A stretch of 64,000 bases of DNA from the NCBI RefSeq assembly GCF_033439725.1, contig NW_026944391.1, forward strand, positions 1,240,001 to 1,304,000. The letters are read 5' to 3'. Source of the stretch: Neurospora tetraspora (lineage: Eukaryota; Ascomycota; Sordariomycetes; Sordariales; Sordariaceae). Made by a program: the position numbers and the translations under genes. The notes beneath the pieces were generated by a model. That model was not told the origin of the DNA. It saw only the letters and a program-made list of their open reading frames with translations, and did no database searches. How positions within the stretch are numbered: the first letter of the stretch is position 1; each line of letters begins with the position of its first letter. This document shows positions 1 to 13,038 of this stretch, one piece after another.

Positions 1-3000
1 CGCATTTATTATAAGGTCGAATATTTTATAATTTTTATTAAATATAAAAAGATACCGTATTTCTAATTGGGTAGACCTTACCGACCGAGCTCTCTTCGGT
101 AATGTTTCCCATATAGGCGCAAACTTTAGTAGCGTTAGCGAAGGGCTTACGCGGATTCTTACGAATTAGGGAAGGTTTAACATTTATAATATTAATTAAA
201 ATTATGGGATTACAAAGAGTATTACGCTTATACTTAATATGGTACCCGAATTAACGCTACTCTTACGTATTACAAAATTCGAAGTCGTTAAAATCAATTA
301 CGTAACTAATAGAATAAATAGGTTATATAGGAAGACTAATACTATTATTAAAATGGTCGTTAATAATACGAATACTTAATAGGACTTTATTATACTAAAA
401 TTGTTAAAAGATTACACTTTTATACATATAAGAAATTATATGGATTCGGGTAAAAGTAGATGATATAAAAGAGTTATATACTACAGTATAAAAGTTACTA
501 TAATCGTTCGTAAAATAGTCCTACCAAATACCGAATTTATTATAAAGGATGATGCTATTAAGTTTTGGGGATGTGAAAATTACCGTAGTATAATAGTTAG
601 AGCTACTAATAGTATATAAAATCGCTTGGTCCAAATCGATTGGACGCTAATACGTTTAATAGTATTGTAAAGAACGGAAGCGAAGCGATTATTATAATAT
701 ACGAATAAATATTAAATTATTATAAGAGGTACTTAATAATGGGTAACTTTTTTACCAATTTTAGTATTCTTAATTATAATACTATTAAATGCGTAAATTT
801 TATTGCGCGAAGGAAGACGGGTATAAGGATTGAAATCACTCGAAATAATACTTATACTATTAATATAGTTAATTATATCCTAAAAGCGAATATAATTAAA
901 GAAGGTTATAAGGGCTTAATTACTTATAGTAATAATATTAATAGCAATAAAGGTTAGAACGACGATATAAAGGCTATTACAACCTATATTAACAATCTTA
1001 TCCTCGATACCCTCCTTATAAAGGCGATTAAAGTATATAATTAAATTAATAAAAGTAGGGAAGGGATTATTTAGTTCGATTACTAATATAATTGAGCGGA
1101 GATCGTTATTTAGCGTACTTAGTTCGCTATCCGGATTACTATTCTAAATAATTTCGTTAGTAACCTTAGTATAAGGGTAATTAAATTGCAGAATAATTAT
1201 TTTAGCATCGTATTCTACTATAAAAGTAGGATTGAGGGCGAAATAATATAAAATAATTAATTAATAAATATAATAAATAATGAATATAATTATAAAACCG
1301 AGCAATTATAAGAATAAGGCTATTTATAAGGGTTTTTTAATAAAGAAGGAAGGTTTTAAGCAAATTGAAAAAGTTATATACGTATTAAGAACCTTCGACC
1401 CTATTTAAATTTATACTCCTTTAATTGCCTACCGGGTCTTGTAATTACTTTATTACTTTATCTAATTATAACTACCTAATTCTAGTAGCCTTGGGTGCGC
1501 GTATTAGAATTACCTATTTAAAATAAAAGAATAAATAAAAGAAATACCTACGATACCTAATATACTATAAATCGGCGGTATGAATTTAATAATCTTACTA
1601 CGACTTCGATTTTAAAAGCGCGAAGTCTTATTAATCCTAATAAAATACTTATAGAAACGATAGGAAAAAGAATAAAATTGAAATTAAGAGATAAAATAAT
1701 AGAAGGAAAATATTTCTAAACTTCCATATTAAACGGTCTTCGCCTTTTCTCCCTTCTTTTTATTAAAAAAATTATTACCCTAAACGTTAAGGTTGATTAA
1801 GTACGGCCCGATTTATAAGTTAGACGCTAAACTATTTTCTTTCGAATACCCCGGAATAGTAATTCTAATAATTATTTAATATTAAATTCTTTGACCTTTT
1901 TTTTTTAACATTTCTTATTAATTCGGAACGCAATTCCTATATATTATCTTTATCCTAATATCCGGCCTATCTAACGAAATATTTAACGTCCTTCGGTCCT
2001 AACTAGTTAATGCTTTTTAATAAATTAAAAATAATTTTATTAAACGCTCCGGAGTCCGATATTATACCGTTATTACCAAAATTAACCGAATAGTAAAAAG
2101 AATTAATAGAAAAGGATTCGGCGAAATATACCGTCGGCTATTATAAATTAACGGATTAAATAGGAATTTAATATAATTAATAGACGAAGGGTTAAACCGG
2201 AGGAGCACCTTATACTTAAAGAGAAATTCTAAGGATTTAATACAAGGAAGTTTAGACTTAAAGGAATTTAATAAACGATATTCTTAGTTTATTAACAGGA
2301 ATAATAACCGGGCGGCGGAATTTATTTAATTTATTAACGAGCGGAATAACCGGGTATTATAATACTATACGTAATTAAAATAGGACGTATCCTAATTACT
2401 AATATATAAATTATTAAATAATCCGTATTCAGATAATAGCTTCTATCCTTTTTAACGGATAAATAATTAAGAAATAGTAAATTTTACAAATATTCCATTA
2501 AAGGCTGCCGGTTATCGCAATTAATACGAAAATATTTTAATTAATTAATAGTATTAGCAATATATAAATTTCGGGCCCTAATTATAATACTATAATACAA
2601 CGGTATTATACATTAATTCTAATTAATAGTATGGACGGTACTTAGGGCTAAACCGTTCTAAGTAGTACGAATGATATATTAGGGAGGTTTAATAAAATAA
2701 ATCGGAAAAGTATTCACTATAATTAGAATAGGTTACTCGAATTAACGTTCCTACTATTATTTTACTACGAATCGAATTAACGCCTCTACTTGAATTATAT
2801 TAGCGAAATACGTAATAACCGGGTTAATAGCAAATTATTTAATAAAATTAATAATGATTTATATAATCGAATTAGCGTATAGAATAATGGATTTTATCGG
2901 AAATGTAGGACGAATATTTTAGATAACCGGAATTAGTAATAAAGAAAATAATATTAAAATTTAAATTAAATCGATAGGAAGGGCGTCAGCTATTTTAATA

Positions 3001-3858
3001 ATATTTGAAAAATTAATAGAAGGAGTATTAGCTATTTTAATGGTATTAGAAAAATTATTAACAAATTAAAATTAGGAGCCTATCTTAAATACGTTAATAT
3101 TAGGAAGAATTAAGATTTTAACGGCTTATTTAATTATATCGTCAGCAATTTTGCGATTATTAATTTTAAGTTAATTTATATAATCGCGATAATACTTCTT
3201 TTTAAACTAATAGGTTTAATCGTCCTTATCTTTAAAAAATAGCCAAATTTCGCGACCTAGAATAGCATAATTTTCAATTAAGCGGCGATATTTTCGTAGG
3301 ATAAATTAGATTTCTTTATCGGTTACATCTATATTAACGACTTAATTTATATCGAAGTTTTAATTCTCGTTCTTCGTAACCTAATCTTCTTCGGTAAAGA
3401 TTTAACTTATTTCGTTAAAATAAAATTTAACTATTTCAATAATAAAATCCTAAGCGACGGCGTAAAAACGTTCTTTATAGTAAAGCTACTTCTAGAATAC
3501 AATATAATTAATAATTTGCCGCGCCTTACTTAACTATTGATTATCCTATAATTTAAAGGCTGTAAATAGAATAGAATCGTTATTATTTATTATAATAAAA
3601 ATATATTTCGAAACCGGTAGGGATAATAAAAGAATTATAAAAAAGGAGAGTTCAAAGAGCTAAAATAAACAATATATTTAGTCTTGGGATAGTAAATTTA
3701 ATAATTGTATTAAAACTATCGGAAGGAAGAGTAAATTTCCCTCCTTTACGAAAGGAAGAGAGAAAAAGATTAAAGAATAATAAGGTAAGTTTAAAACTAA
3801 ATTATAGGTATTATTTATTACGTGAAGACGTACTTTATAAATAATGTTAATAGAGAAT
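1..3858. repeat. RIP-saturated AT-rich block, unidentified element remnants
   Basis: This stretch is almost free of intact coding sequence and is dominated by TA dinucleotides with isolated CG pairs left behind, as expected after RIP in an ascomycete. No long ORF survives. On the minus strand, roughly 3,600 down to 2,690, one reading frame stays loosely protein-like if frequent stops are read as mutated Gln or Trp codons (for example a stretch reading VTDKEI*FILRKYRR), so an old coding region probably lies there. I recognise no transposase, RT or integrase motif, so the element class is unknown. A short imperfect tandem duplication of about 45 bp lies near 2,988-3,060. Confidence 0.6.
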
Positions 3859-4270
3859 TGTGACGGCGCTGGCAGACTAGGTCTGGCTGCTATATACGGA
3901 TGTAGTTTATAAGGGTGCTGGAATGAGGTACATAGAGGATTCTAGGTATAGTACGGTCCAAGGGATATAAGCTATTCAATTAGCTACGCCAAGACTAATT
4001 ATAGGATAGATCCTAGTACGTATAGGGTTTATTCTATAGGTAAAAGGGATACGAATAAAAGGATTATCTATTAGTAACCCGTATATAAGTCCTAGTATTG
4101 CTTATACGACTAAAGTATTTATTTAAATTTATACGTTTATACCTAATTCTCTTCCTCTTTTCTTTTCCCTATTTAAAATCTTCTATTATAAATAGAATCT
4201 TAACTTTACCTTCGACTCACTTATATTATACCTTTAAATTATTTTAAATTAACCTAATAATTACTTAGGA
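3859..4270 (+). repeat. 5' LTR of the Gypsy element
   Basis: It aligns with 11,136-11,547 across shared blocks such as GACTAGGTCT, AGAGGATTCTA and TAATTCTCTTCCTCTTTTCT. Differences are almost all C/T or G/A. The outer edge (TG) is clear. The inner edge is approximate because the last 40 bp align poorly. Confidence 0.65.
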
Positions 4271-4299
4271 AAATTAAATCCTAAAACGAAACTAAAAAG

Positions 4300-4501
4300 T
4301 GTCACGGCGTAGCTAGACGGTGTGATGATTGTACCATTTCGCTAACTTGGACTAAAGACAAGAAGTTGAAAAGGAAAGAAATCCCAAAAGGGAAGGCTGA
4401 TGGGAGAGGCGAGGTTCTTATACCCCAACTGGGAGGCAGCCGGAGCCAAGTCCAGAACCTTCACCCGAACCATGTAACCCATGACGGCACCAGCCGTCAC
4501 A
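4300..4501. mobile_element. 202-bp non-RIPed insertion (solo LTR or MITE-like) with 5-bp target duplication
   Basis: It starts TGTCACGGCG and ends CAGCCGTCACA, giving imperfect inverted termini, and is flanked by AAAAG at 4,295-4,299 and again at 4,502-4,506. Base composition is near 50% GC and normal CA/TG dinucleotides are present, unlike the sequence on both sides. The TG...CA ends with a 5-bp duplication fit a solo LTR; inverted termini at this length would also fit a small non-autonomous DNA element. It lies just inside the Gypsy 5' LTR. A 63-codon reading frame inside it is not thought to be a gene. Confidence 0.7.
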
Positions 4502-7500
4502 AAAAGATCTATTATAAGAACTTAAAGTACCGAACATTTATAATAACTATACGATAATACTATTACGCTAAATACGTAATAATATTAATAGTTATAAAGG
4601 TACTAAGTAAACCGAAAACCGTAATAACGATCGTTATAATGAGGATATTTTTAATAACGAATATAATAATACCTTCTTCGGAAAAGAGAGCGGAGATAGC
4701 GACGGAAAAAGAGGCTCTAACTCTTCCGATCCCGACCCTTTACAAAAGGAAAATGTAATTATCAAACCGAAGCCTAAAAAAAAGGTCGTCGTTAATAATA
4801 AAAAGCCTACTCCCAAATGTTAAACTATTGATCCTATTATTAAAAATAACGCGGACAAGGCCGTACATTTTAATAAAAAACGCTATAATGGCCTTTACCC
4901 TAATAAAGAACGCTTTTATAATAAATTTATAATCCTTCGTAAGGAATCCTTATATTATATATACTATTAATTAAAGTAACCCGACGAAGTATTAACTGAT
5001 ATAATCGCTAATATAAAAGAGGATAATAATAAACCCGAATTATCTTTTAACTTATTTAATTAATATATTACAACGGCAGTTGAAAATATTAAGACCTTCA
5101 ATATTTGCCTAATTAAGTATAAGGTTACTAACGATTTAAAACAAAAAATAAAAGAATTTACCAAATTATTCATTTATAATTCAATCCCTAATATCCCTTT
5201 CTAAATTTTATTCCCCTCTTCAAACCTCTTATTTTCCAATTACCTAACTAAAGAAAAGTTCGCTAAATTATACTATAGAAACCTTTAAACTATATTTTAA
5301 GAATTTAAATTAATATTTATTATAAATATAGTATAGAAAGAATAAATATCGGAACTTTACTAGCTCATCTCCTACTTAAAAATTAAACTCAAAACTATCT
5401 ATAGTTAAATCCCTACTTTAACTGATTAATATAATATATTTACTAATAATCCTACTATAGTATAATAATTAAAGGACTCCCTTATTGAAAAAGATAATGT
5501 TATTAAAGGATTAAAAGACTTTATTACCGATTTAAATACTAATAAAGGAGGGTCTAAAAATAAGAACCAAAATAAAGGAAAGGTTAAAGAGATAGTACTC
5601 CCTAATATTAAAAAGGACGCTAACGAAGCCCCCTTTAAAACTTCTATTTACTTTTCGACCTTACCCTCCGAAACCGACCCTAATAATAGAAAACGTTTTA
5701 ATTCCTACCATAGTACTAAATAAACTGACCCTACCAAATATTATAACTAAAATAAAGAAACTAATATTCTCTTTAAAGCTTAAAACAACTTAATCTAAGA
5801 TAAGTTCGAAATTAATGCTAATTACTACCTATCCAACTATAATAAATTTCTATACGTTAAGAGCTGCTTAATTAACTATATTTATCGCAATTTAATACCA
5901 TACTTACGCGAAACCTACTTAAATCAAATTAAAACCTATTCTAATTTAATAATTTATTTATAATGTTAATATTATAACCCTAATTAAAAAGAAAATGTAT
6001 TCCAAAACTTTATTAAATGAAAAATAAAAAAATAATAATAATTTCCATTTCTTTAAGAATAAATTTATTCGGATAGTTAATGAATACTAACGTTTTAAAA
6101 CCGAATAGAAGCGAAAGCTATTCCAACGCCTTCCCGCCGAATATAAGAATTAAATAAATATAAAGTATTATAATTATCTATTTCCTTCGAATTATATTAT
6201 ATAAATTATTCCGATTTTAAATAAATATTAAAGATTATTACTGACGAAAACAAAATTACTTCTAAATCGAATAAAAATAACAATTCCGGCAACAATAAAG
6301 AATCCGGTTCTAACTCTACCCCCAAACCTACTAACAAAAGTAAAGGAGGAAATACTATTCGTTAAAATAGCGACTGCTACGAAGAAATTACCCGATGATT
6401 TAATAAGGGTAAATACTTCTTCTATAAAGAAAGGGGTTATATTAAGCGAAACTATCCCGAGAAAGAACGCTTCGACCGCGAATATCGTAATTATATCGCC
6501 GCTATTATTAATCATTATTTAACTTATAAGAACGGAAATAACCAAAAAGCTCTAACTACCCCTATAATTCTAATTAACAAATAAGGAAATTAATTACCCT
6601 AAATAAATTAAACTCCTTCTTAAGGGAAGTATCAGTTATGAAATAATAATAAAAAGATAAATAAAAATAAAGAGAAGAATTTAACTTAATACCCTTTCTA
6701 AGAGGAAAACCCTTATTTATTTAATATACTTTAATTAATAATAGAATATCTTTATTTATATCTAATACTTTAATTAATGTAAGAATAACTAATTATCTAA
6801 TTATTAGTACCGCTTTTGCTAAAAAATTAAAAAAACGACTATTAATAGAATCTATAAGCAATTTCCTAATTCGAGAGATTAATAATTATTATGGAAAAAC
6901 TAACTAAAATATTAAAAAAGTTATTAAAGCCGTTTTAAAAATCTAGAACCGAACTATACTACCTAATTACTTTATCGTAATTAATATAGCGTATAATATT
7001 ATTATCGGCCGGAAATAGTTTAATTTCTATAATATTTAAATTAATTATGCTAATTACTACTTATTCTTTCCCTTAAAATAGAAACCGGACCCCAACTATT
7101 AAAGCATTTCGAAGTCTAAAATTCTACCGCTTTAATTAACCCCACGTATTAAAAAAATTTAAAATATTATAATATATTAATAATTTAAAAAAATAAACAA
7201 CGAACGTATAATAAAAGTAATAATCGGTCCGCCCCCCGCCTTACGAGCGGCTATACTTTTATTAAATCTATTCTTATAAATTAATTATTCCCTAATTAAC
7301 GTAAAAAGGAAATAGATCTCGAAGCCTAAGATTAATATCGTTGAAAAGTCTATTAATATTAAAAGAAAATCGAGAAATAAATTATAGAATTAGAGGCGGG
7401 AAGAGATTCGGCGCCTAAAATAGTCCCTATTACGCCTACGGATTTCTAATATACTTAGGATAACAACGGCGAGTTTGGTTATACCCGACTATATTATTTA

Positions 7501-7867
7501 TGTTAAAACCTTACCATAATTCTTTAAAAAAACCGACCCTTTAAATAAAATAGAATATAATTTAATTAATTTCACTTACTTTATAATATTATTTCTAAAA
7601 CCCGAAAAGCCCTATTATCGAAAACAGTCTATCGAAGGCAAATAGGGATCGAGTACTTAAAGTATTTACCAATTAAAATATAACGGTATAAATTAGTACA
7701 AATATTGTCCTACCTAAATATATATATTAAATAGAAACTTATTTTTATAATTTATTAAAAAAGAAAATTAAGAGGTATATTTGATTGATATTTTTAAAGT
7801 TGATTAATTTATTTAATAAAAGCGTATTATTAAAAATTTAATTTAAGAATTATTACCCTATAACGAA

Positions 7868-8560
7868 ATGGAATTCCGTAAAGAAATTATCTATATAATT
7901 CTTTTCGAATATTATAACGAAATTAAAGTCTTTAATAAATTTAATTTGAATATATTACCCGAATACCGCCTATACAATTATAAAATCGAATTCGACAAAA
8001 ATTATCAACCAAAAGAATTCAGTTATAATCCCTTATATAAAATATCCCTTAATAAATTAGAGGTAATACAGAAATATATTTTAAAAAACTTATTAAAGGG
8101 ATTTATTGAAGCGAATTCGTCCCCTTAGGCGGTACCCGTTTTATTTATTAAACAAATAAATAGTAACTTTTATTTCTATATAAATTACTAAAAGTTTAAT
8201 ACCATTACCCGTAAAAACCGCTACTTATTACTATTAATCAAAAAACCCTTTATTAAAATAATTAATGTATAATAATTTACAAAAATTAATATATAATAAA
8301 GATTTTACTGTATTTGTATAAAACTGGAAAACGAAAAGTTAATTATACTCTGTACTAATATAATGACTTTTAAATATAAAATATTACTATTTAATTTCAT
8401 TAATCGCCTGGCTAATTTTTAGAATTTTATTAATTCGGTCCTAAGTAAATATTTAAGCGATTTTTATATAACTTATATCGATAATATTCTTATTTATTCT
8501 AATACTTTAAAAAATTACTAATTTTATATTCAGAAAATCCTTCGCTAATTAAAAAATATT
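7868..8560 (+). pseudogene. Gypsy reverse transcriptase remnant
   Basis: The start preserves the Gypsy RT entry motif (LPEYRLYNYKIEFDK, then GFIEANSSP), followed by an in-frame TAG and PVLFIKQ, the degraded form of the region before the palm. The catalytic YxDD box is visible as YIDN at 8,474-8,485, followed by ILIYSNTL. It is the longest surviving piece of the polyprotein, 86 codons without a stop. Several stops and lost catalytic Asp codons make it non-functional. Confidence 0.8.
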
Positions 8561-11135
8561 AACTTCTGAACCAATTTTAAAAAATACGAATTCTATATTA
8601 CGAAGATTAAAATCCTAGAATTTAGAGTAAGGCGAAATAGTATTTCCGTCGACTTAGAGAAAATAAAAGTTATTAAAGAATAAGCCGTCCCTTCTAATTT
8701 AATAGGAGTCTAATCTTTTTTTAGGATTTTACAATTTTTATTAAAAAATTATTAAAGATTACGGCCGCGTAATACGCCCCCTCACGAATTTAATATAAAA
8801 GGGAAAAGTATTTATACAAATAGATAAATACTAAACTATTTTCGAAGAATTTAAAAAACTATTCGTAGAAACCCTGCTATTAAAGTGTTTCTGTTATAAT
8901 ACTGAAATGAAAGTAGAAATAAATATTAATAATAGAATATTGGTAGGAGTATTATTTTAATTATAGGAAGATATTGGAAAATGGTACCTAATAGCATTTA
9001 TTTTAAAAATTATATAAAATACCGAATATAATTACCCATTTATAATAAAGAATTACTCGCCGTTATTAAAACCCTTTAAACGTAGCGATCCGGATTCGTC
9101 GGCCTCTAATAAAATAAACCGTTTATAATTATTACTAATTATTAAATACTCGAATATTTTAATACTAAACGCCTCCTTAATTTTTAATAAACTGGGTAAG
9201 TAGAGTTTCTATCCTAATACTACTTCGAAATTACGTATCGGCCTAATATAAAAAACGTAGTAACGGACGTACTCTCTTAAAAATTTAACGATTTCAAAAC
9301 TTAAAAAGATAAAAAGGACGTATATTGTACGCTCTAGATATTTAAATTAATAGAAGAAAACGGAGTTAAAATCTCTATTATCGCTTCTATTACGACCGCT
9401 TCCGGCCTGCTAGAAGGATCAATCCCAATCATAGCCCTAAATATAGATAAACTAAGCTCATTTAAATTAGAAGGATATAAATTAATAGACGTTCTTGTAA
9501 AGGCCAATTATAAAAACGAATTTTTAAAAATCTTTTATATTCGTACTTATAATTCAAACCCTAACTTCGTAATACTAATTAACGGACTCTTAATATAATA
9601 AAACTGCCTAATCGTCCTTAAATTAAATATCTTATTTACCCGTATTATTAATAAAACTTATTCGACGTTAACTATAGCCTACCTGAGGAAAAATAAGACC
9701 CGAGCGATTCTTAAAATATAATACTAATAGCTACGTATAACTAAAAATATCGACCGTTTCGTTAAGAACTATATAATATATAAGGTTAGTAAGGTCCCTA
9801 AAAATAAAATACCGGGTTTACTTTACCCAATTCCCCTGCCAATCCGGAAGTAAACGTCTATTATTATAGACTTTAAGAAAATAATAAGGGATAAATACAA
9901 TTTCGATAACGTATTAATAATAATTGACCGCCTATTAAAGTTATTTTAAGTTACTCCTTATACAAAAAACGCTACGGCTTATAATACCGCTCGGATATAT
10001 TATAAAGGACTTTACTATATTAATAATATATTAAAAGAAGTAATTTAGGATAGAGAACCATAATTTATATTTACGTTTATAAACGAAATATTGAAATTAA
10101 CGAAAATGAAGTAGAAGCTAGCTACTATAAGATACAATTAAACGGCGGGCTAGGCGGAAATTATAAATATTTATATTAATTAATACCTCCGGCTATTCGT
10201 TAATTATTATTAAAATAACTAATCTAAAATTATTCTAACCCTAAATATAATATAGAATGACTTTCTTTGAAATAATATAAGCTTATTTCCCTATAAAACT
10301 ATATTTGAACACCCAATAAAAATACTTTTCAATTAAGATACTTATACCCAAAACCCTAATATACCGCGGATAGAGCAATTGACCCGGGAATAAACGCAAG
10401 ATTATATATAATATATTTAAAAATATATTAAATACATTAAAAAGATTATATTAAAGGTATAAGAGTAATAAACAATATAAATTAATAAAAAGAGAAGGGA
10501 ACCTAATTTCGAATTAAGAAATAAGATTATTATTATTAAGAGGCTTTAATTTACGATTATTCGACTTGATAATAAGCTCAATTTCCCTAACACTCGAAAT
10601 TATTATAAAATTATTGAAAAAATAGGGTACTTTTACTACTTCAAATTACTAAAAAATTAGAAAGGTACCGACATCTTCTACGTAAACTATTTACGGAAAT
10701 ATAATAACGACCTACTCCTGGGATAAACGTTCGAATACCCCGGACTGGTTAATATAAATAAAAATAGTAATCCCGAATAAGAAGTTAATAAAATTATAAT
10801 TTCTAAAGTAATTAACGGGAAACTCTTCTATTGAATAGATTAAAAAGGTTAGGACCTTAATTTAAAATAATATCCCGCCTCTAATTTCAAATACGCACCG
10901 AAAGTACTTTAGAACTTTTATGAAGCCAACCCGAACGCCTTAGGTCTACTCTAACAACTAATAAATTAGCTTAATAAAGATACAAAGTAGTACAACGACG
11001 ATAAGTACCCCAAAGCGGAAAGATTAAAGCGTTTATAGCGTATTATATAGAAGAAATAAATACAGTTTTATATATTAGTATTATATAATTATCTAGTAAA
11101 ATTCGCAAACAAATCTTCTACGTAGGGGAGGGTAA

Positions 11136-11547
11136 TATAACGGCGCTAATAGACTAGGTCTAAGTACTATATACGGATATAATTTATAAAAGTATTAGAA
11201 TAAAGTATATAGAGGATTCTAAGTATAGTACGGTCTAAGAGATATAAATTATTTAATTAACTACATTATAATTAGTTATAGGGTAGATCCTAATACGTAT
11301 AGGGTTTATCCTATAAGTAAAGGGGATACGAGTAAAGCGATTAGCTATCGGTGACCCGCATATAGGTCTCGCTATCGCTTGTACGACCAGAGTATTTATT
11401 TGGGTCTGCACGTTTATACCTAATTCTCTTCCTCTTTTCTTTTTCCTATCTAAAATCTTCTGTTATAAATGGAATCTTAGCTTTGCCTTCAACTTACCCA
11501 TATTGTGCCCTTGCAAGAATAAGAAAGTAAGCAATTAGTTACTAAAT
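11136..11547 (+). repeat. 3' LTR of the Gypsy element
   Basis: This is the second copy of the LTR. The proximal half is heavily RIPed, while the distal part (about 11,340-11,515) keeps many CA, TG and GC steps and is much less mutated. The right edge is approximate. Confidence 0.65.
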
Positions 11548-13038
11548 AGAATAATAGTATGTAACGATTGGCGATAGTCTTATTAAAGAAAGCGAAGATA
11601 ATAATTATTGAAAGCCTTAACTTAGAACCTTATATACGATTTTAGAGAGCGTAAGTAAAATAAATAATAGGTTGTAAAGTAATAATTGATTAATCTATTA
11701 GTTTTAATAGAGACCGACGGGGTAAATACTATTATATACTGTGATATATTCAGATGAGTATGCCTATACCTAACTCAATACATATCACGACAGGGTGGAG
11801 ACATCCAGGCACCGCCTGGAATATCTCTTGACAGCTAGGGATAAGCAATTGGATTAGAGGGAGGGTAATTATGAATTTGGTACTATTGTTTCCTATTTAA
11901 TCGAAATACCTAGCTATATTCGTTATTCTTTTTAGTATAAGCACGCTATTTGCAACTATATTTCCGGGAAGCTATCTTACGTAGACTAATTAATCTAGAA
12001 GGACGAAACTTACTATATCGATTACAAAAGAGTTCGTATCGAATAGATTCACTATCGACTTTATTCTTCCCGTTCTCTCAAATAACCGCCTAACTATAGA
12101 AATTTATAAATTCGTTAACTTTATCTTAATACTGTTAAATAGTCTAGCAACTATTTGTAAGGCCGCTAGGAGGGTTATCGAGAATATAAATAAATTCTTC
12201 CAACTCCTCGTAATACCTATTATTATCGCCAAGTCGGGGATAATATAGCTTAGAAGGTTAGGGAGGTTGAGAAGGTTGGGGAGATTTAAACGGTTTATTG
12301 GGGGGTGGGCGAGGGCGTGTAGGCCTAGGAGGGAGATTTTAAAGGTCAGGGAAGTCGTCGTTATTGTTATCACTATCGCTTAACTTATTAGACGAGATTT
12401 CGATCGCTGTAGATGGCTAGCTCATAGTATTGATTGTGCGCGCGGTCTTTCTAGTTCGATTGATTTTGTTGGCGATTAATTTCGTTAATGTTTAGTGATA
12501 GAGGTAGTTAAAGGGGAAAAAATCACCAAGTTCACATTCATATATCTGGTACGTACGGCTGGGTCTGAGCGGCTGGGCTGGGCTGGGCGGCTGGGCTGGG
12601 CGGCTGGCGGGCACGACCTATATTTTTACGACTATCAACACTATGGACTGCATCACCGAATTACATGACCCAGATTATGACCCCACAGAACCCTAACCCC
12701 CAGAGGTATTAGTGCGCCCCGAACAAAAGGACTAGTGCGCCCCCAGTAGAGCCCTTATTCTTTGGACATCCCTCTTGGACAAATGGTAACTTAAAGGACA
12801 TCGTCGCATTAGTTCAGATCGGGCGCCGTCAAGCTTTGTGGACTGACTGTCATTCTCCCTTGAGAGTTTGAGACTGTGAGGCGATCGCGAGGTGAATCAC
12901 TTGAGATTCTGGAACCACTCCTTCTTTCCTGTTGACATACGGTATCTTTTTCGAGCAAGTAAAGGTGACAGATCGGTTGATGACAGAAGATGTTTCTCGT
13001 AGGCAGAGACAGAGCTGTCTTGTTCTGACTACATGTGC
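11548..13038. other. Transition from RIP block to gene-equilibrated sequence
   Basis: AT content falls in steps. A short normal-composition island lies at about 11,735-11,870 and contains an inverted pair TGTGATAT (11,740-11,747) and ATATCACG (11,782-11,789). At 12,120-12,370 there is partly mutated sequence with purine-rich AGGTTGGGGAG-like repeats; open frames there on either strand have no recognisable domain. A G-rich minisatellite lies at 12,557-12,613. From about 12,640 composition is normal. No gene is supported before the HET gene end. Confidence 0.5.
12557..12613 (+). repeat. GGCTGGGC minisatellite
   Basis: Degenerate tandem GGCTGGGC/GGGCTGGGC units give at least seven GGG runs with 1-6 nt between them on the plus strand, a G-quadruplex-compatible pattern. 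It sits at the edge between the RIPed block and the normal-composition region. Confidence 0.65.

Larger units (their letters stand above)
3859..11547 (+). mobile_element. RIP-degraded Ty3/Gypsy (chromovirus-type) LTR retrotransposon
   Basis: Two related terminal sequences beginning TGTGACGGCG at 3,859 and TATAACGGCG at 11,136 are in direct orientation and stay alignable for about 380-410 bp, so they are read as LTRs. Between them the plus strand carries, in Ty3/Gypsy order: a gag zinc knuckle with its Cys and His codons turned to Tyr (about 6,410-6,465), a retropepsin-like stretch (about 6,760-7,085), RT, RNase H (about 8,790-9,250), integrase core (about 9,800-10,110) and a C-terminal chromodomain (about 10,810-10,950, core reading YPASNFKYAPKVL). 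Every domain is broken by many stops. A possible target duplication AGAAT (3,854-3,858 and 11,548-11,552) supports the outer ends only weakly in such AT-rich sequence. The element is dead. Confidence 0.82.

Noticed and set aside
739-957. 72-codon ORF in the AT-rich block
   Set aside because: Random open stretch in RIPed DNA (Asn/Ile/Tyr-rich); no domain and no start context.
12104-12373. 89-codon minus-strand ORF rich in Leu/Ile
   Set aside because: Arises from purine-rich AGGTTGGG-like repeats on the plus strand in a half-mutated region; not a believable membrane protein.
12660-12700. CCCTAACCCCC resembling a telomere repeat unit
   Set aside because: It is a single unit with no tandem array, inside normal sequence.
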